From assembly GCA_905339155.1 (NCBI GenBank), contig CAJPFJ010000037.1, positions 1-64,000 on the forward strand: a stretch of DNA of 64,000 bases. The letters are read 5' to 3'. This DNA is from Methanosarcinales archaeon (GTDB lineage: Archaea > Halobacteriota > Methanosarcinia > Methanosarcinales > Methanoperedenaceae). Made by a program: the position numbers and the translations under genes. The notes beneath the pieces are model-generated. The model did not search any database. It was not told the DNA's origin and saw only the letters and a program-made list of their open reading frames with translations. The first letter of the stretch is position 1. The number at the start of each line of letters is the position of its first letter. Positions 9,367 to 22,294 of this stretch are shown here, piece by piece.

Positions 9367-9798
9367 TCACTGAATTATTACGTCGTTTATATTATGATGC
9401 CTTAAGGAGAGCTTTTTTACTTTTTCAATGTTTTTGCCTTCTCTCCCGATGGCAAGCCCCTTCTCTTTAGTTGGAACTTCTACATAAGCTATACGCTTGC
9501 CATCATTAATTTTAATATTAATATTTTTTAAAGTAATTGGATGAAATGCATTTTTGATGAATAAAACAGGATCATCAGAATGTTCGATTATTTCTACCGA
9601 TTTACCGATAGCTTTTTTCACATTGTTGATATGTTCCCCGCCTTTTCCTATAGCCAGTCCCATATCTCCGTTCCTGACTACGAAAAGAAGCCTGTTGTTC
9701 TCGGTATCCTCAAAGCAATCTTTTGCTTGCGCCCCGGTTATCTTTTCAAATAACGCGATGTATCTCATTCCATCCATGCTTAACTTGACTTCACTCAT
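9367..9798 (-). CDS. nusA: NusA-like transcription factor (two KH domains)
   Basis: A 143-residue archaeal NusA, which lacks the bacterial N-terminal and S1 domains and consists of two KH folds: GDMGLAIGKGGEHINNVKKAIG (first GxxG) and KGLAIGREGKNIEKVKKLS (second GxxG). It binds RNA and is thought to act in elongation or termination. Its ATG overlaps the eL30 stop by 4 nt, showing coupling within the polymerase operon. Position between eL30 and uS12 is the conserved archaeal order. Confidence 0.93.
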   Translation of the reverse strand: MSEVKLSMDGMRYIALFEKITGAQAKDCFEDTENNRLLFVVRNGDMGLAIGKGGEHINNVKKAIGKSVEIIEHSDDPVLFIKNAFHPITLKNINIKINDGKRIAYVEVPTKEKGLAIGREGKNIEKVKKLSLRHHNINDVIIQ

Positions 9799-10085
9799 TC
9801 ATTCTCCTTTAAAGAGAGTATTCCGGAATCCCCCGGCTCCAGAACCGCAAAAGCTGTAATTGAGAACGGCTTTCCACATGCAATCCCAAGATCATACCCG
9901 TTTCCGGGATAGTTTATCGCAGGTACTCCTTTTAATTCAGTTCTTGTTTTTTCAAGACAATTCGATGATAAAACAACAATCTGCACCTTTCCATTTTTTG
10001 CGGCATCAATGGCCTGCCTTGTGCCTATAACAACTTTTCCTGTTGACAAAACGCTTCTGAATACTTTATTTAGATCAGTTTCCAT
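9795..10085 (-). CDS. rpl30e: Ribosomal protein eL30
   Basis: A 96-residue eL30 of the L7Ae/L30e/S12e/Gadd45 fold. Seen: GKVVIGTRQAIDAAKNGKVQIVVLSSN near the start and the RNA-binding pair of loops with PGNGYDLGIACGKPFSITAFAVLEPGDS. It is a large-subunit protein with kink-turn affinity. It lies 12 nt after rpoA'' and overlaps nusA by 4 nt; the order rpoA''-rpl30e-nusA is standard for archaea. Confidence 0.94.
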   Translation of the reverse strand: METDLNKVFRSVLSTGKVVIGTRQAIDAAKNGKVQIVVLSSNCLEKTRTELKGVPAINYPGNGYDLGIACGKPFSITAFAVLEPGDSGILSLKENE

Positions 10086-10097
10086 ACTTATTCTCCA

Positions 10098-13870
<3,773 letters not shown>

Positions 13871-13879
13871 AATCTTCAC

Positions 13880-15694
13880 CTACACAGCATCTTCTAACTC
13901 AAGCCTTGGCGCTACGCCAAGAGAGATTATTTCATCAAGGAGCAATTTGAAAGCATAGCTCATCTCAACAGGGTGTATATCCGTTTCTGCGCCACAATCA
14001 TGGCAAATAGTAGTATTCCTTCTTTTGTCCAGTGTGGCTATCATGCCGCAATTGGAACATACATATTCCATGACCCTGTCTGATTCATCGAGCAGTCTTT
14101 CCTTAAGCGCCATTGCTGCGCCATGCCCGATAAGAACATCTCTTTCCATTTCTCCAAACCTCAAGCCCCCTTCTCTTGCTCTGCCTTCAGTTGGTTGTCT
14201 GGTCAATACCTGCACAGGTCCGCGCGACCTGGCATGCATTTTTGAAGATACCATATGGTATAGTTTCTGGTACAGGATAACTCCGACAAAGATATCCGCC
14301 TGGATCTTATTACCTGTTATACCATCATAAAAAACTTCTTTGCCGGTGTTCGATAATCCAAATTTCGCAAGTGAGGATGTTAAATTCTCTTCGGATTCTC
14401 CTGAGAAAGCCGTTCCGTCGATCCTTCGTCCTTCAAGTCCCCCTACTTTACCACCTATCATCTCAAGAACGTGACCTACGGTCATTCTTGAAGGGATAGC
14501 ATGTGGGTTAAGTATAAGGTCAGGAACCAGACCATTCTCTGTAAATGGCATATCCTCATAAGGTACTATCAGGCCAATTACCCCTTTCTGGCCATGCCGT
14601 GAGGCGAATTTATCCCCGATCTCGGGTATCCTGTAATCCCGTGTCCTCACTTTTGCAAGCCTTGACCCGTTTTCAGATTCGGTAAGTATCACGGTATCTA
14701 CAATGCCTTTCTCATTTGAACGCATTGTGACAGAACTCTCTCTGCGCTGAACAGGGCTCAAACCTAATTCCGTTGGCTCTTCCAGGAACCTCGGCGGGCT
14801 TGTTTTTCCGATCAGGACATCATTTGGACCGACTGGTATTTCGGGATTAACAAGACCATCGGCATCAAGGTGATTGTAAACTTCTGCAGTTCTGGCCCCC
14901 CTTACTTCCGTATCAGGGATCTCGAATTTATCTTCCTGGCCGCCGGGGTATTTTCTTTCTTCTCCTTCGTTCGTCCTGAAGAAATGACTTCTTCCAAGCC
15001 CGCGTTCGATCGCACCTTTATTTATGACAAGGGCATCTTCAATATTATAACCTTCGTAAGATAATACTGCAACAACGAAATTTTGTCCTGCCGGGCGAGT
15101 ATCAAAACCGATCGCTTCTGCGGTCTGGGTCGAAGTAAGCGCTTTCTGCGGATAATGCAACACATGGGCTCTTGTATCCGGTCTTAATTTCATATTTGGT
15201 GTTGACATGCCAAGACACTGTTTAACCATGCCTGCACCCATTGTGTTCCTTGGCGATGCATTGTGTTCCGGGAAAGGAACCATGCCTGTGCAGATTCCAA
15301 GGATCAAAGATGGGTCCATCTCAAGATGAGTATGCTTGGGGGTCAAATTCTCTTCATCGATCGCTATGAACGCATTTTCTTCTTCTTCAGCATCCAGGTA
15401 CTCGATCAAACCAGCTTCAGAAAGACTATCAAAAGTTATCTCCTTCTTTTTCAGGCGTTCAATATGCTCAGGTGTTACAAGAGGTTTGCCGTTTTCAACA
15501 ATTATTGCCGGTCGTCTTGCTCTTCCCTGGTCCGAATTGATGATGATCTCATTTGTATCCTCATAGAATATGATATTCACCTGTTTCTTGATCTCACCCA
15601 TTCTTCGTTTTTTTCTCAAATTATGGACGAGTTCTTTTGGATTGGCAATAGTACCAATAAGTTCACCGTTTAAAAAAACTCTAGCCTTATTCAA
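13880..15694 (-). CDS. rpoB1: RNA polymerase subunit B' (C-terminal half of B)
   Basis: A 604-residue C-terminal half of the second-largest subunit, equivalent to the C-terminal part of bacterial beta. Seen: [35 protein letters not shown] (hybrid-binding), [21 protein letters not shown], and a C-terminal zinc ribbon CSNCGMI...CHDCGAE. The start overlaps the end of B'' by 8 nt in another frame, which is the typical B''/B' split of methanogens and relatives. No intein is present. Confidence 0.97.
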   Translation of the reverse strand: MNKARVFLNGELIGTIANPKELVHNLRKKRRMGEIKKQVNIIFYEDTNEIIINSDQGRARRPAIIVENGKPLVTPEHIERLKKKEITFDSLSEAGLIEYLDAEEEENAFIAIDEENLTPKHTHLEMDPSLILGICTGMVPFPEHNASPRNTMGAGMVKQCLGMSTPNMKLRPDTRAHVLHYPQKALTSTQTAEAIGFDTRPAGQNFVVAVLSYEGYNIEDALVINKGAIERGLGRSHFFRTNEGEERKYPGGQEDKFEIPDTEVRGARTAEVYNHLDADGLVNPEIPVGPNDVLIGKTSPPRFLEEPTELGLSPVQRRESSVTMRSNEKGIVDTVILTESENGSRLAKVRTRDYRIPEIGDKFASRHGQKGVIGLIVPYEDMPFTENGLVPDLILNPHAIPSRMTVGHVLEMIGGKVGGLEGRRIDGTAFSGESEENLTSSLAKFGLSNTGKEVFYDGITGNKIQADIFVGVILYQKLYHMVSSKMHARSRGPVQVLTRQPTEGRAREGGLRFGEMERDVLIGHGAAMALKERLLDESDRVMEYVCSNCGMIATLDKRRNTTICHDCGAETDIHPVEMSYAFKLLLDEIISLGVAPRLELEDAV

Positions 15695-17279
15695 ATGATT
15701 CAGCCTCCTCTTCCGGCATGTTTGTTTTTATGTCTTCAGCTTCCTCGAGCGCTTCTAATTCCGTGGCGTATGTTGTGGGAACTTCTTCTGCAAGAAGCTG
15801 GGGTATGATCGGCGCGGTACCCATATCCAGTAGCATTTTCTTAAGCTGTGCTTCATTACCGGCAGCTGTTGATATCTCCACTAACTGGGCAAAGTTTTTC
15901 ACAAGTCCGCAGTTAGGACCCTCAGGCGTTTCTGACGGGCATATTCTTCCCCACTGGGTGGGATGCAAATCCCTTGCTTCAAAATGCGGTTGCGCTCTTG
16001 ATAAAGGTGAAATGACTCTTCTCAGGTGGGACAGGGTTGCAATATAATCCGTGCGGTCAAGCAATTGTGACACTCCTGTTCTGCCCCCGACCCAGTTACC
16101 GGTAGCCAGTGCATGTACAAGTCGTTCGGTTAAAACATCTGACCTGACAATTGTAGTTACATTCAAATCCCTGTTCCTCATGCTTGCCCTTTCAAGCTGG
16201 TATTTAATATCACGTGTAAGCCTGTTGAAAGATACCCTGAAAAGGTCTTCGATCAATTCTCCAGACAGTTTGAGCCTCTTATTCGCATAATGGTCTTTAT
16301 CATCACTGCCTCTTTTGCCAAGCGCCAGTTCAAAACATGCTTGAGCCATCCGTCCGATAAACTGTGCTTTTACGATCCTGTGAATTTCATCGTTACCCAG
16401 ATGGGGCAATAAATACCTGTCAATAACATAATTAGCCCTTTTGACCTGGTAATCCCTGGATTGGCCTGAAGCCACCCTTAACCCGATCTTTTCCATTGCT
16501 TCGACCTTATTGGCCGCCTCGGCTTCTTCAAGGTTCTCAAGCATGAATTTGATAATCTCAGGATCATCAGACACGGCATTGACAATATCCTGGTCAGTCT
16601 CGATGCCCAGAGCCCTCATTAGTGTGATAAAATTTATCCTTCCGGATATGGATGGGAATGAAACTTCAAGAATCGACTTTTTGTTTCTCTCAACAACTAC
16701 AAGGGCGCGATAACCCCTGCGCTGGGAGAATACTTTGGCAACTTCAATATTTTCACCATATCGTTCTTCCATTTCCACAAGGATCTTATTCGGGGCAAGA
16801 TCTTCAAGGGTGGTTATAACACGTTCCGTCCCGTTCACTATGAAAAATCCACCGGGATCTTGCGGGTCTTCTCCCAGTTCGATCATTTCCTTCTGGGACA
16901 ATCCTACAAGGTTACATGCCTTTGACCAGATCATTATGGGGAGTAAGCCGATCTCCGCTTCTTTTTCTTCCTTTTCACCCTCCGGCGTTACGATTGCCAT
17001 ACTCAGGAAAAGCGGCGCCGCATAAGTAATATTTCGAAGCCTTGCTTCGGTGGGATGAAGTTTATCAACGGCCCCATCGGCCTCTCTCACAACAGGGAAA
17101 CCGACTCTTATCTTTTTGAGTTTTACATATGTTCCCTCAATTTCAGTTTCAATTATCCTCTGCTCCTCAATGACTTTCTGGAGACCATGGTCCAGGAAAT
17201 CATTAAAAGAATCTACATGATGTCTAACAATTTTATCACTTGTAAAATACGCTTTTGATAGTACCCTTCTGTCCAACAT
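15687..17279 (-). CDS. rpoB2: RNA polymerase subunit B'' (N-terminal half of B)
   Basis: A 530-residue N-terminal half of subunit B. Seen: DGLQK-type start region [33 protein letters not shown], the fork region [17 protein letters not shown] and [24 protein letters not shown] near the C-terminus. It overlaps B' by 8 nt and begins 18 nt after the rpoH stop. The split is genuine and not a frameshift: both parts have complete ends and B' has its own start in the overlap. Confidence 0.97.
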   Translation of the reverse strand: MLDRRVLSKAYFTSDKIVRHHVDSFNDFLDHGLQKVIEEQRIIETEIEGTYVKLKKIRVGFPVVREADGAVDKLHPTEARLRNITYAAPLFLSMAIVTPEGEKEEKEAEIGLLPIMIWSKACNLVGLSQKEMIELGEDPQDPGGFFIVNGTERVITTLEDLAPNKILVEMEERYGENIEVAKVFSQRRGYRALVVVERNKKSILEVSFPSISGRINFITLMRALGIETDQDIVNAVSDDPEIIKFMLENLEEAEAANKVEAMEKIGLRVASGQSRDYQVKRANYVIDRYLLPHLGNDEIHRIVKAQFIGRMAQACFELALGKRGSDDKDHYANKRLKLSGELIEDLFRVSFNRLTRDIKYQLERASMRNRDLNVTTIVRSDVLTERLVHALATGNWVGGRTGVSQLLDRTDYIATLSHLRRVISPLSRAQPHFEARDLHPTQWGRICPSETPEGPNCGLVKNFAQLVEISTAAGNEAQLKKMLLDMGTAPIIPQLLAEEVPTTYATELEALEEAEDIKTNMPEEEAESFE

Positions 17280-17297
17280 ATTACCTCTATTTACAAC

Positions 17298-17555
17298 TCA
17301 CGCGATTACCATTCGGTAATAATAAGATCTGCCTGCTGTTTTGCTTTCACGGGTGATTCGTATTACATCTCCGATTTTAGCTTTCGAGGCCACTACAGTA
17401 GGATCTATTACACGGATTTTAGGCAATTGCTCTTTTTCCACATTAAATTCTGTTAATACTTTTTTAACTTCATCCTCAATTAATATTTCGTGATTCGGTA
17501 CCATTATATGTTTTAGGGGATTGAATTCCCTGCCGGTATTCTCTTTCTCTTTCAC
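17298..17555 (-). CDS. rpoH: RNA polymerase subunit H
   Basis: An 85-residue archaeal RpoH (Rpb5 C-terminal domain homologue): HIMVPNHEILIEDEVKKVL, QLPKIRVIDP, GDVIRITRESKTAGRSYYYR. The start is GTG at 17555, with GGAGGTAA spaced 5 nt upstream; a longer in-frame reading runs into the tRNA-Lys gene and must be rejected. It is the first protein gene of the polymerase operon and lies only 20 nt downstream of the tRNA, so the two may be cut from one transcript. Confidence 0.93.
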   Translation of the reverse strand: MKEKENTGREFNPLKHIMVPNHEILIEDEVKKVLTEFNVEKEQLPKIRVIDPTVVASKAKIGDVIRITRESKTAGRSYYYRMVIA

Positions 17556-17575
17556 AAAATTACCTCCCGGGCAGA

Positions 17576-17664
17576 CGGGCTCGGAGGGATTTGAACCCTC
17601 GACCATCGGGTTTCTTCTCATTTGAATAAAAGCCCGGTGCTCTGCCTGACTGAGCTACGAGCCC
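17576..17664 (-). tRNA. tRNA-Lys (UUU) with a 15-nt intron
   Basis: An 89-nt gene folding to a full cloverleaf: acceptor GGGCTCG/CGAGCCC, discriminator G, D stem GCTC/GAGC, T arm GAGGG-TTCAAAT-CCCTC. The anticodon loop reads CTTTTA-A, giving UUU, when a 15-nt intron (17612-17626, TTCAAATGAGAAGAA) is removed at the canonical 37/38 position. Without the intron the mature length is 74 nt. The first anticodon-stem pair (27-43) is a C-A mismatch. CCA is not encoded. Confidence 0.92.
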
Positions 17665-17683
17665 AACAGTATCATCCACGAAT

Positions 17684-17695
17684 CTTAAATAAACG
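17684..17695 (-). promoter_or_regulatory. TATA box of the tRNA-Lys/rpo operon
   Basis: On the minus strand CGTTTATTTAAG is centred about 26 nt upstream of the tRNA-Lys 5' end, the expected distance for an archaeal box A. It is the only clear candidate ahead of the tRNA and rpoH. This suggests that tRNA-Lys and the polymerase genes share a promoter. Confidence 0.5.
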
Positions 17696-18150
17696 CTACC
17701 AATCACGGATGAAAAATATTCCTCAATAAATGGCAATTCTCTTAAAACCTCATAGACGTGCGCCCCTTGTACGATTTTATTAACCTTAAATGTTTCTATC
17801 GAATTTCCGGATTGTAGAATCCGGATATTATTTCGTTCTGCTTCTTCGGAGCCAATGGTCAAGTTGACAGATGTAGACGGAATGCAAACCCAGGATTTTA
17901 TTTGTGGATGACATCGTTCATGCAAATGAGTTGTCGATGTCCAGGGGAAACGGTAAGATTTTCAATGTAGTGGAAAATAAGTAGGAATGCGAGGGGAGGA
18001 AATTTGACCTAACCAACTGTAATACTCATACCTACTTTTTTATATCCCCTGCAACTATAAGGACATTAATCCCTAAGAGTTGCATGTTAAAAATATGATA
18101 CGAAGCGTCATAATTTTGCCTCTAAAAGATATTTAACGTCGCCTCCCTGT
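17696..18150. other. Spacer without a convincing gene
   Basis: About 450 bp between the tRNA-Lys promoter and the decayed tRNA-Leu. A minus-strand reading of about 80 codons runs from 17925 into the tRNA gene, and a plus-strand reading PRILFVDDIVHANELS near 17890-17980 looks protein-like, but neither has a start with Shine-Dalgarno or a recognised family. Both may be remnants. The AT-rich right end carries the TATA-like AAAGATATTTAAC at about 18125-18137. Confidence 0.5.
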
Positions 18151-18193
18151 GCGGAGGATAACCAAGCGGCAGTACAGGACTTAAGATTGTGTC
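18151..18193 (+). pseudogene. 5' half of a decayed tRNA-Leu
   Basis: GCGGAGGATAACCAAGCGGC and GGACTTAAGATT match the acceptor/D arm and the anticodon loop (CTTAAGA, UAA) of the intact tRNA-Leu 139 bp downstream. The anticodon stem no longer pairs and no T arm follows, so the copy stops around 18193. A TATA-like element still lies about 20-25 nt upstream. CCTCC/GGAGG around its first bases can form a small hairpin. Probably a duplication or integration scar. Confidence 0.6.
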
Positions 18194-18289
18194 AAAACAC
18201 TAGCAAGATTTAAGCTAATGTATCATAAAAAGGCAATAAATACCTGGTAAATACAGATATAAACCTTGTGTATAATAAGGTGCAAATGT

Positions 18290-18372
18290 GCGAGGGTATC
18301 CAAGCGGCCAAAGGAGTTGGACTTAAGATCCAATTGCGCAGGCATTCGTGGGTTCAAATCCCATCTCTCGCA
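18290..18372 (+). tRNA. tRNA-Leu (UAA)
   Basis: An 83-nt class II tRNA: acceptor GCGAGGG/CTCTCGC, discriminator A, anticodon stem TTGGA/TCCAA with loop CTTAAGA (anticodon UAA), an extended variable arm and T arm GTGGG-TTCAAAT-CCCAT. No intron, no encoded CCA. A box A candidate AGATATAAAC lies at about 18255-18264, close to 30 nt upstream. A truncated paralogue lies at 18151-18193. Confidence 0.95.
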
Positions 18373-18498
18373 TCAATATATAATAAAATTCTTTAATTCT
18401 CCCCATTGGAGCACTTAATTTTCTTATATACTCCTATTTTTTTTCTTGATTTTCCTGCTTGTTGCTGCAAAGGTATAAATATTAGTACGTATTATAAT

Positions 18499-18693
18499 AT
18501 GTGCGAGATGAAACGCAAAGAATTGAGCGAAGCAAGTGTGCGAAGAAACTATGCATTCAGTCAACGCACGATTGAAAACTTGAAATGGCTCATAGACCAC
18601 AGGATATATAGGAATGAGACCGAAGCCATTGATCTTGCAATTGAACGCATGCGGACTATGTATGAAATGAGTGAAGAGCCGGGCGCGGAATAG
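18499..18693 (+). CDS. Small ribbon-helix-helix-like protein
   Basis: A 64-residue protein beginning MCEMKRKELSEASVRR. After a basic N-terminus (AFSQRTIENLKWLIDH) comes RNETEAIDLAIERMRTMYE, which fits the strand-helix-helix layout of MetJ/Arc-type DNA-binding proteins, although the first strand is weak. Start: a TATA box GGTATAAATA at 18472-18481 puts a leaderless transcript start near the ATG at 18499; ATG 18508 is the alternative. No partner toxin is adjacent. Role as a regulator is inference. Confidence 0.6.
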   Translation: MCEMKRKELSEASVRRNYAFSQRTIENLKWLIDHRIYRNETEAIDLAIERMRTMYEMSEEPGAE

Positions 18694-18800
18694 AGAGAAG
18701 ATGCAAGATTTTGAAAATCAGTCAGCATCTTATTGGTTGCTATATAATTGATTCCCCGTCAATACTTATTCTTAAATATTATGTGACCAGATAATATTTC

Positions 18801-19055
18801 ATGTTCAGGTCGAAATATCCAAGGGATCTTTTCAACGAGATAAAATGGAGATTCGATCTTTCAAAATGCAGAATATATTATATCCATAGGGGCGCGCCGG
18901 GAAATATAAAAATGGTAGATGGGGGCATGATCAAAAATATAGACAAGTCATTTCTTGTTCTTCAAGGCATTTTGGAGGATGTGTATATTCCTTATCATAG
19001 GATAACCAGGATAGAGTATAATAATCAGATAATATTTGATAGAACTCAAAGATGA
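18801..19055 (+). CDS. DUF504 (UPF0248) family protein
   Basis: An 84-residue protein with the DUF504 pattern: YYIHRGAPGNIKMVDGG, FLVLQGILEDVYIPYHRI and RIEYNNQIIFDR at the end. The family is common in archaea and has been linked to RNA repair or RNA end processing by fusions and context, without a firm function. It is a likely monocistronic gene; the following deaminase starts 84 bp later and could be co-transcribed. Length is normal. Confidence 0.82.
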   Translation: MFRSKYPRDLFNEIKWRFDLSKCRIYYIHRGAPGNIKMVDGGMIKNIDKSFLVLQGILEDVYIPYHRITRIEYNNQIIFDRTQR

Positions 19056-19139
19056 ATATACCAGCTCAGTGAAGGTGAAAAAGGCAAACTGATATACATA
19101 TGGAATAAAATTATGGATAATTTATTTGGAAGGTAAAAT

Positions 19140-19574
19140 ATGGATGAATTTATGGAGGCAGCAATCCAAGAGGCTAAAAAAAGTTCCGCTCAGGGAGGAA
19201 TACCGATTGGTTCAGTCCTTGTGAAAGACGGTAAAATAATAGGACGAGGTCACAACCAGAGATTACAGAAGGACGACCCTATGGCTCATGCAGAGATTGA
19301 TTGTTTGAGAAATGCAGGCAGGATTGGGAGTTATAAGGATTCAATCCTTTATTCCACGTTAATGCCATGTTACCTTTGCGGCGGTGCTGTTGTCCAATTC
19401 GGGATTAAGAAAGTGATTATCGGTGAATCCAGGACATTTGAAGGCTCTGAAGAATTTATGGAGCAGCACGGGGTTGAAGTAATAAACCTTGATAATAACG
19501 AATGCATCACCATGATGCAGGACTTTATTGAGAAAAACCATGATCTGTGGTTTGAAGATATCGGTAATACTTGA
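19140..19574 (+). CDS. Cytosine-deaminase-like zinc deaminase (Fcy1 type)
   Basis: A 144-residue cytidine/deoxycytidylate deaminase fold. Zinc and catalytic residues: MAHAEIDC (His, Glu) and LMPCYLCGGAVV (two Cys). The C-terminal GVEVINLDNNECITMMQDF and WFEDIG strongly recall yeast cytosine deaminase Fcy1, which makes uracil from cytosine. Guanine deaminase or tRNA adenosine deaminase are less likely, because the C-terminal W-F-E-D-I-G block is an Fcy1 trait. A GGAAGGT Shine-Dalgarno precedes the ATG. Cytoplasmic pyrimidine salvage is the probable role. Confidence 0.8.
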   Translation: MDEFMEAAIQEAKKSSAQGGIPIGSVLVKDGKIIGRGHNQRLQKDDPMAHAEIDCLRNAGRIGSYKDSILYSTLMPCYLCGGAVVQFGIKKVIIGESRTFEGSEEFMEQHGVEVINLDNNECITMMQDFIEKNHDLWFEDIGNT

Positions 19575-19586
19575 TTAAGCGCAAAA

Positions 19587-20714
19587 TCATGCCTCAAGGG
19601 CTCTCATGAACCTTTTCTTTATTTCATTAGCAGAAAAGGGGATCTCTTTACACTTTACATTAACTGGTTTTACAATTACATGAATGAATTGTGCTTTTAG
19701 CAGCAGGGCTTCTCTTAATTCATCAAGCGAATGCGCTTTTAACGTATGCTTTATCCCGCTAGCTTTTGCGAGCAATTCCAGGTCGATGAGGCTTTGCGTA
19801 CATGTCTGCTGGTTCCCGGTTGAGCCGTATGATGCATTGTCAATTGCAATAATTGTCAGGTTTGGAGCTGGATATTCGCCAATGCTGATCAGGGCATTCG
19901 GATTCATGAGCAGGCTGCCATCCCCGTCAATCACATAAACATGTTTTTTTTGAATGATCGAAAGACCCAAACCGATAGATGAAACAAGCCCCATTGAACC
20001 GAGCATGTAAAAATTGAGTTTCCTGTCCCTTATCTCAAATAATTCCTTTGATGGGATACCCAGGTTGGCGACGATAATATCGCCGGTATCATCAATCGTT
20101 TCCACGATGCTCTTGATCGCTTCGTATCTTGTCAATACCGGTTTTTTAATGGATCTGCTGAATTCCAGATCGACACTCCTTGAACATATTTCCAGAGGTT
20201 CGGGAATTTCACATGCATAACCTTCCCATACAGCAGGAGATACCAGGATAACATGAGGGTGAGAATTACTGAAGGATTCTTTGATGGCTTCATCTAATTT
20301 ATCGATTTCTTTGATCGATTCGATAATCGTGAACTTGATACCTGAGGCTGCCAGGATCTCAGGCAACCTCCTCCCAAGCTGCCATTGCGCTTCTATGGAT
20401 TCTTTATAAACACCGCGCCAGCTTGCAATTACCGGAATGGGGATGTCATAAGTAAGATTGAGTGAACAAAGCGCATTTATCATGTTGCCAATGCCTGTGC
20501 TCTGGATGACCATGACAGGCCGACCCCCACCAAGATAAACACCCGCACAAATCCCGATACCGTTCTCTTCACGAGTGAGCGGGATAGTTCTGATGTTTCT
20601 GGCAATAAGCAAAAGTAACACCTTGATCCGGTCACAAGGAAGTGTGGCTGCAATATCGATATTGTTTTGTTTAAGTATATCGACAACTTTTCGTTCAGGC
20701 GTATCTGCGTTCAT
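19587..20714 (-). CDS. comDE: Sulfopyruvate decarboxylase, fused alpha-beta (ComDE)
   Basis: A 375-residue thiamine-diphosphate enzyme. The N-terminal half (about 1-165) is the ComD/Pyr-domain with the conserved Glu in TREENGIGICAG; the C-terminal half is the ComE/PP domain with GDGSLLMNPNALIS, the TPP-Mg motif, and DNASYGSTGNQQT. It decarboxylates 3-sulfopyruvate to sulfoacetaldehyde in coenzyme M synthesis. The fused form is the methanosarcinal arrangement. It follows the cysteate synthase gene by 28 nt, making a two-gene coenzyme M operon. Confidence 0.92.
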   Translation of the reverse strand: MNADTPERKVVDILKQNNIDIAATLPCDRIKVLLLLIARNIRTIPLTREENGIGICAGVYLGGGRPVMVIQSTGIGNMINALCSLNLTYDIPIPVIASWRGVYKESIEAQWQLGRRLPEILAASGIKFTIIESIKEIDKLDEAIKESFSNSHPHVILVSPAVWEGYACEIPEPLEICSRSVDLEFSRSIKKPVLTRYEAIKSIVETIDDTGDIIVANLGIPSKELFEIRDRKLNFYMLGSMGLVSSIGLGLSIIQKKHVYVIDGDGSLLMNPNALISIGEYPAPNLTIIAIDNASYGSTGNQQTCTQSLIDLELLAKASGIKHTLKAHSLDELREALLLKAQFIHVIVKPVNVKCKEIPFSANEIKKRFMRALEA

Positions 20715-20742
20715 CTGCGGTTTTTCAGGTTTATCTAAAATA

Positions 20743-22050
20743 TTAGATTATCTCATCGAGGGGAACATTCGCATTCTCAGCATGTGCTGATGGTTCGATC
20801 TTATAAAGATGATGATCCTGCTCAACGCGTTTTACTCCACCGCCGGTTATATTTAATAGAATATATTCATCCTTTTTAACTTTTCCGGCATCTATTGCTT
20901 CGATCAATGAGGCAACGGCAACTCCCGCAGGCGGGAATATATCAATGCCTTCAAGCTCTTCAAATAGATTTACACCTTTCTTCGCGTCATTGTTGGAAAT
21001 CGCATACATACTGCCATTCGTTTCACACAAAGCATCATAGACGCCCCCGGGTACTGAATACGGCGGTTCTCTGTTGGAAAGGATATCGGCATACATCTCA
21101 TGAATAAGTTTCTTGGGCTCGGGCATATCAATATCTTTTATAATTTCGCGTCTCCCTGCTTCCCATGCATTGAACATTGGCACAAATGGAAGGTTCTGGG
21201 AAAGATGAAGTTCCGGGAGCGCTGTACCAAATCTTCCGTCTTCAAGCAACCGCAGTGCCGCTTCCCATGCCGCTATCCCTCCTGTTCCGCTTCCTATTGC
21301 CTGGAAATAATGGTCTGGTATCCGTTTCATAAAAACCGATGCATCAAGCATCACTGTTCCCATACCATCTCTTCGTGCAACGTTCCTTGCGCCGCCTTCA
21401 GCCTGCATACCTGGCGCGGCAGAAAGTCTTTCGGCAAGGTGTATGGAATCCGTATAATCGCAATTATTACCCATTTGTATAAAATGAATTGAATCAGTGG
21501 GCTCTTCAGGCAGCCACATCCTTGATATCCCACTTCCCGGAACAACGATATAGACATTTACACCTGTCATCGCAGACACATGAGCAAAAGCTCGCGCCGT
21601 ATTCCCGGCAGAAGCAAGAACAAGGGATTTACCCGATTTCTTGAATTTTGTGAGCGTTGGAAAAGCCTCCAGCTCCTTGAAACTGCATGTTCTTATATTA
21701 GCTCCCCTTTCTGGCCAGTAGCCATTAAAACCAATGAAAAGGTTAGTAAGTCCAAGGTTTCGCGCAAGTTCTGTGCTCCTGTATGTGACCGGACCTGAAT
21801 CAGTGATCATGAGCTCATTAACAGGCAGCCAGTCATGGAATTTCCCAATTCCCGGGACATCTTTTAATTCAAGTTTTTTGTTTCGGTAATTTGTACGCAG
21901 GAGCCCATTGTCAGAATCACATTTCAGGCGATCGTTAAAATAAGCCGTTTTGCAGTTCACACACGCCAGATCATATTTCTGGTTCTCAGGTATTGTAATA
22001 GCAGGACTATGATTAATGCTCTCGCGGCACACGGTTTCACTTATTGTCAT
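20743..22050 (-). CDS. Cysteate synthase
   Basis: A 435-residue PLP enzyme of the threonine-synthase family. N-terminal CVNCKTAYFNDRLKCDSD, then FNGYWPERGANIRTCSFKELEA, SAGNTARAFAHV and a C-terminal LNITGGGVKRV, the phosphate-binding type loop. In Methanosarcinales this enzyme makes L-cysteate from O-phosphoserine and sulfite as entry to coenzyme M. The adjacent comDE gene supports this over threonine synthase. The step between them needs an aminotransferase, not found in this window. Strong context, good sequence match. Confidence 0.9.
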   Translation of the reverse strand: MTISETVCRESINHSPAITIPENQKYDLACVNCKTAYFNDRLKCDSDNGLLRTNYRNKKLELKDVPGIGKFHDWLPVNELMITDSGPVTYRSTELARNLGLTNLFIGFNGYWPERGANIRTCSFKELEAFPTLTKFKKSGKSLVLASAGNTARAFAHVSAMTGVNVYIVVPGSGISRMWLPEEPTDSIHFIQMGNNCDYTDSIHLAERLSAAPGMQAEGGARNVARRDGMGTVMLDASVFMKRIPDHYFQAIGSGTGGIAAWEAALRLLEDGRFGTALPELHLSQNLPFVPMFNAWEAGRREIIKDIDMPEPKKLIHEMYADILSNREPPYSVPGGVYDALCETNGSMYAISNNDAKKGVNLFEELEGIDIFPPAGVAVASLIEAIDAGKVKKDEYILLNITGGGVKRVEQDHHLYKIEPSAHAENANVPLDEII

Positions 22051-22294
22051 AATTAATAGTTTCAGTCAATGAGTATATAGTTTTATCCATTGGAGGAAAG
22101 AAATTGCCCGGATAAGGACATTATTTTATGAAAAAATACGATCGTCCAATAAATAATATACTTACACCAATTATACCGTCTATCATGCCCGAACCACCTA
22201 ATTTGTAAAAGGGCACTGCGGTCACTTTCGGCTTCTTTTCATCTGGAGAGTAAAATAATATATCTACTAAAAAGTACGATATATTAAGCGCAAC

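Noticed and set aside
13880-17279. Split rpoB read as a frameshift
   Set aside because: The B''/B' split with a short overlap is normal in methanogens and relatives; both halves have proper ends.
17560-17925. Minus-strand 121-codon open frame
   Set aside because: It runs through the whole tRNA-Lys gene; its end is tRNA sequence and its start lacks a Shine-Dalgarno and any family match.
17870-17980. Plus-strand fragment PRILFVDDIVHANELS
   Set aside because: It recalls the start of a response regulator, but has a stop just upstream, no start codon and no continuation; too little to call.
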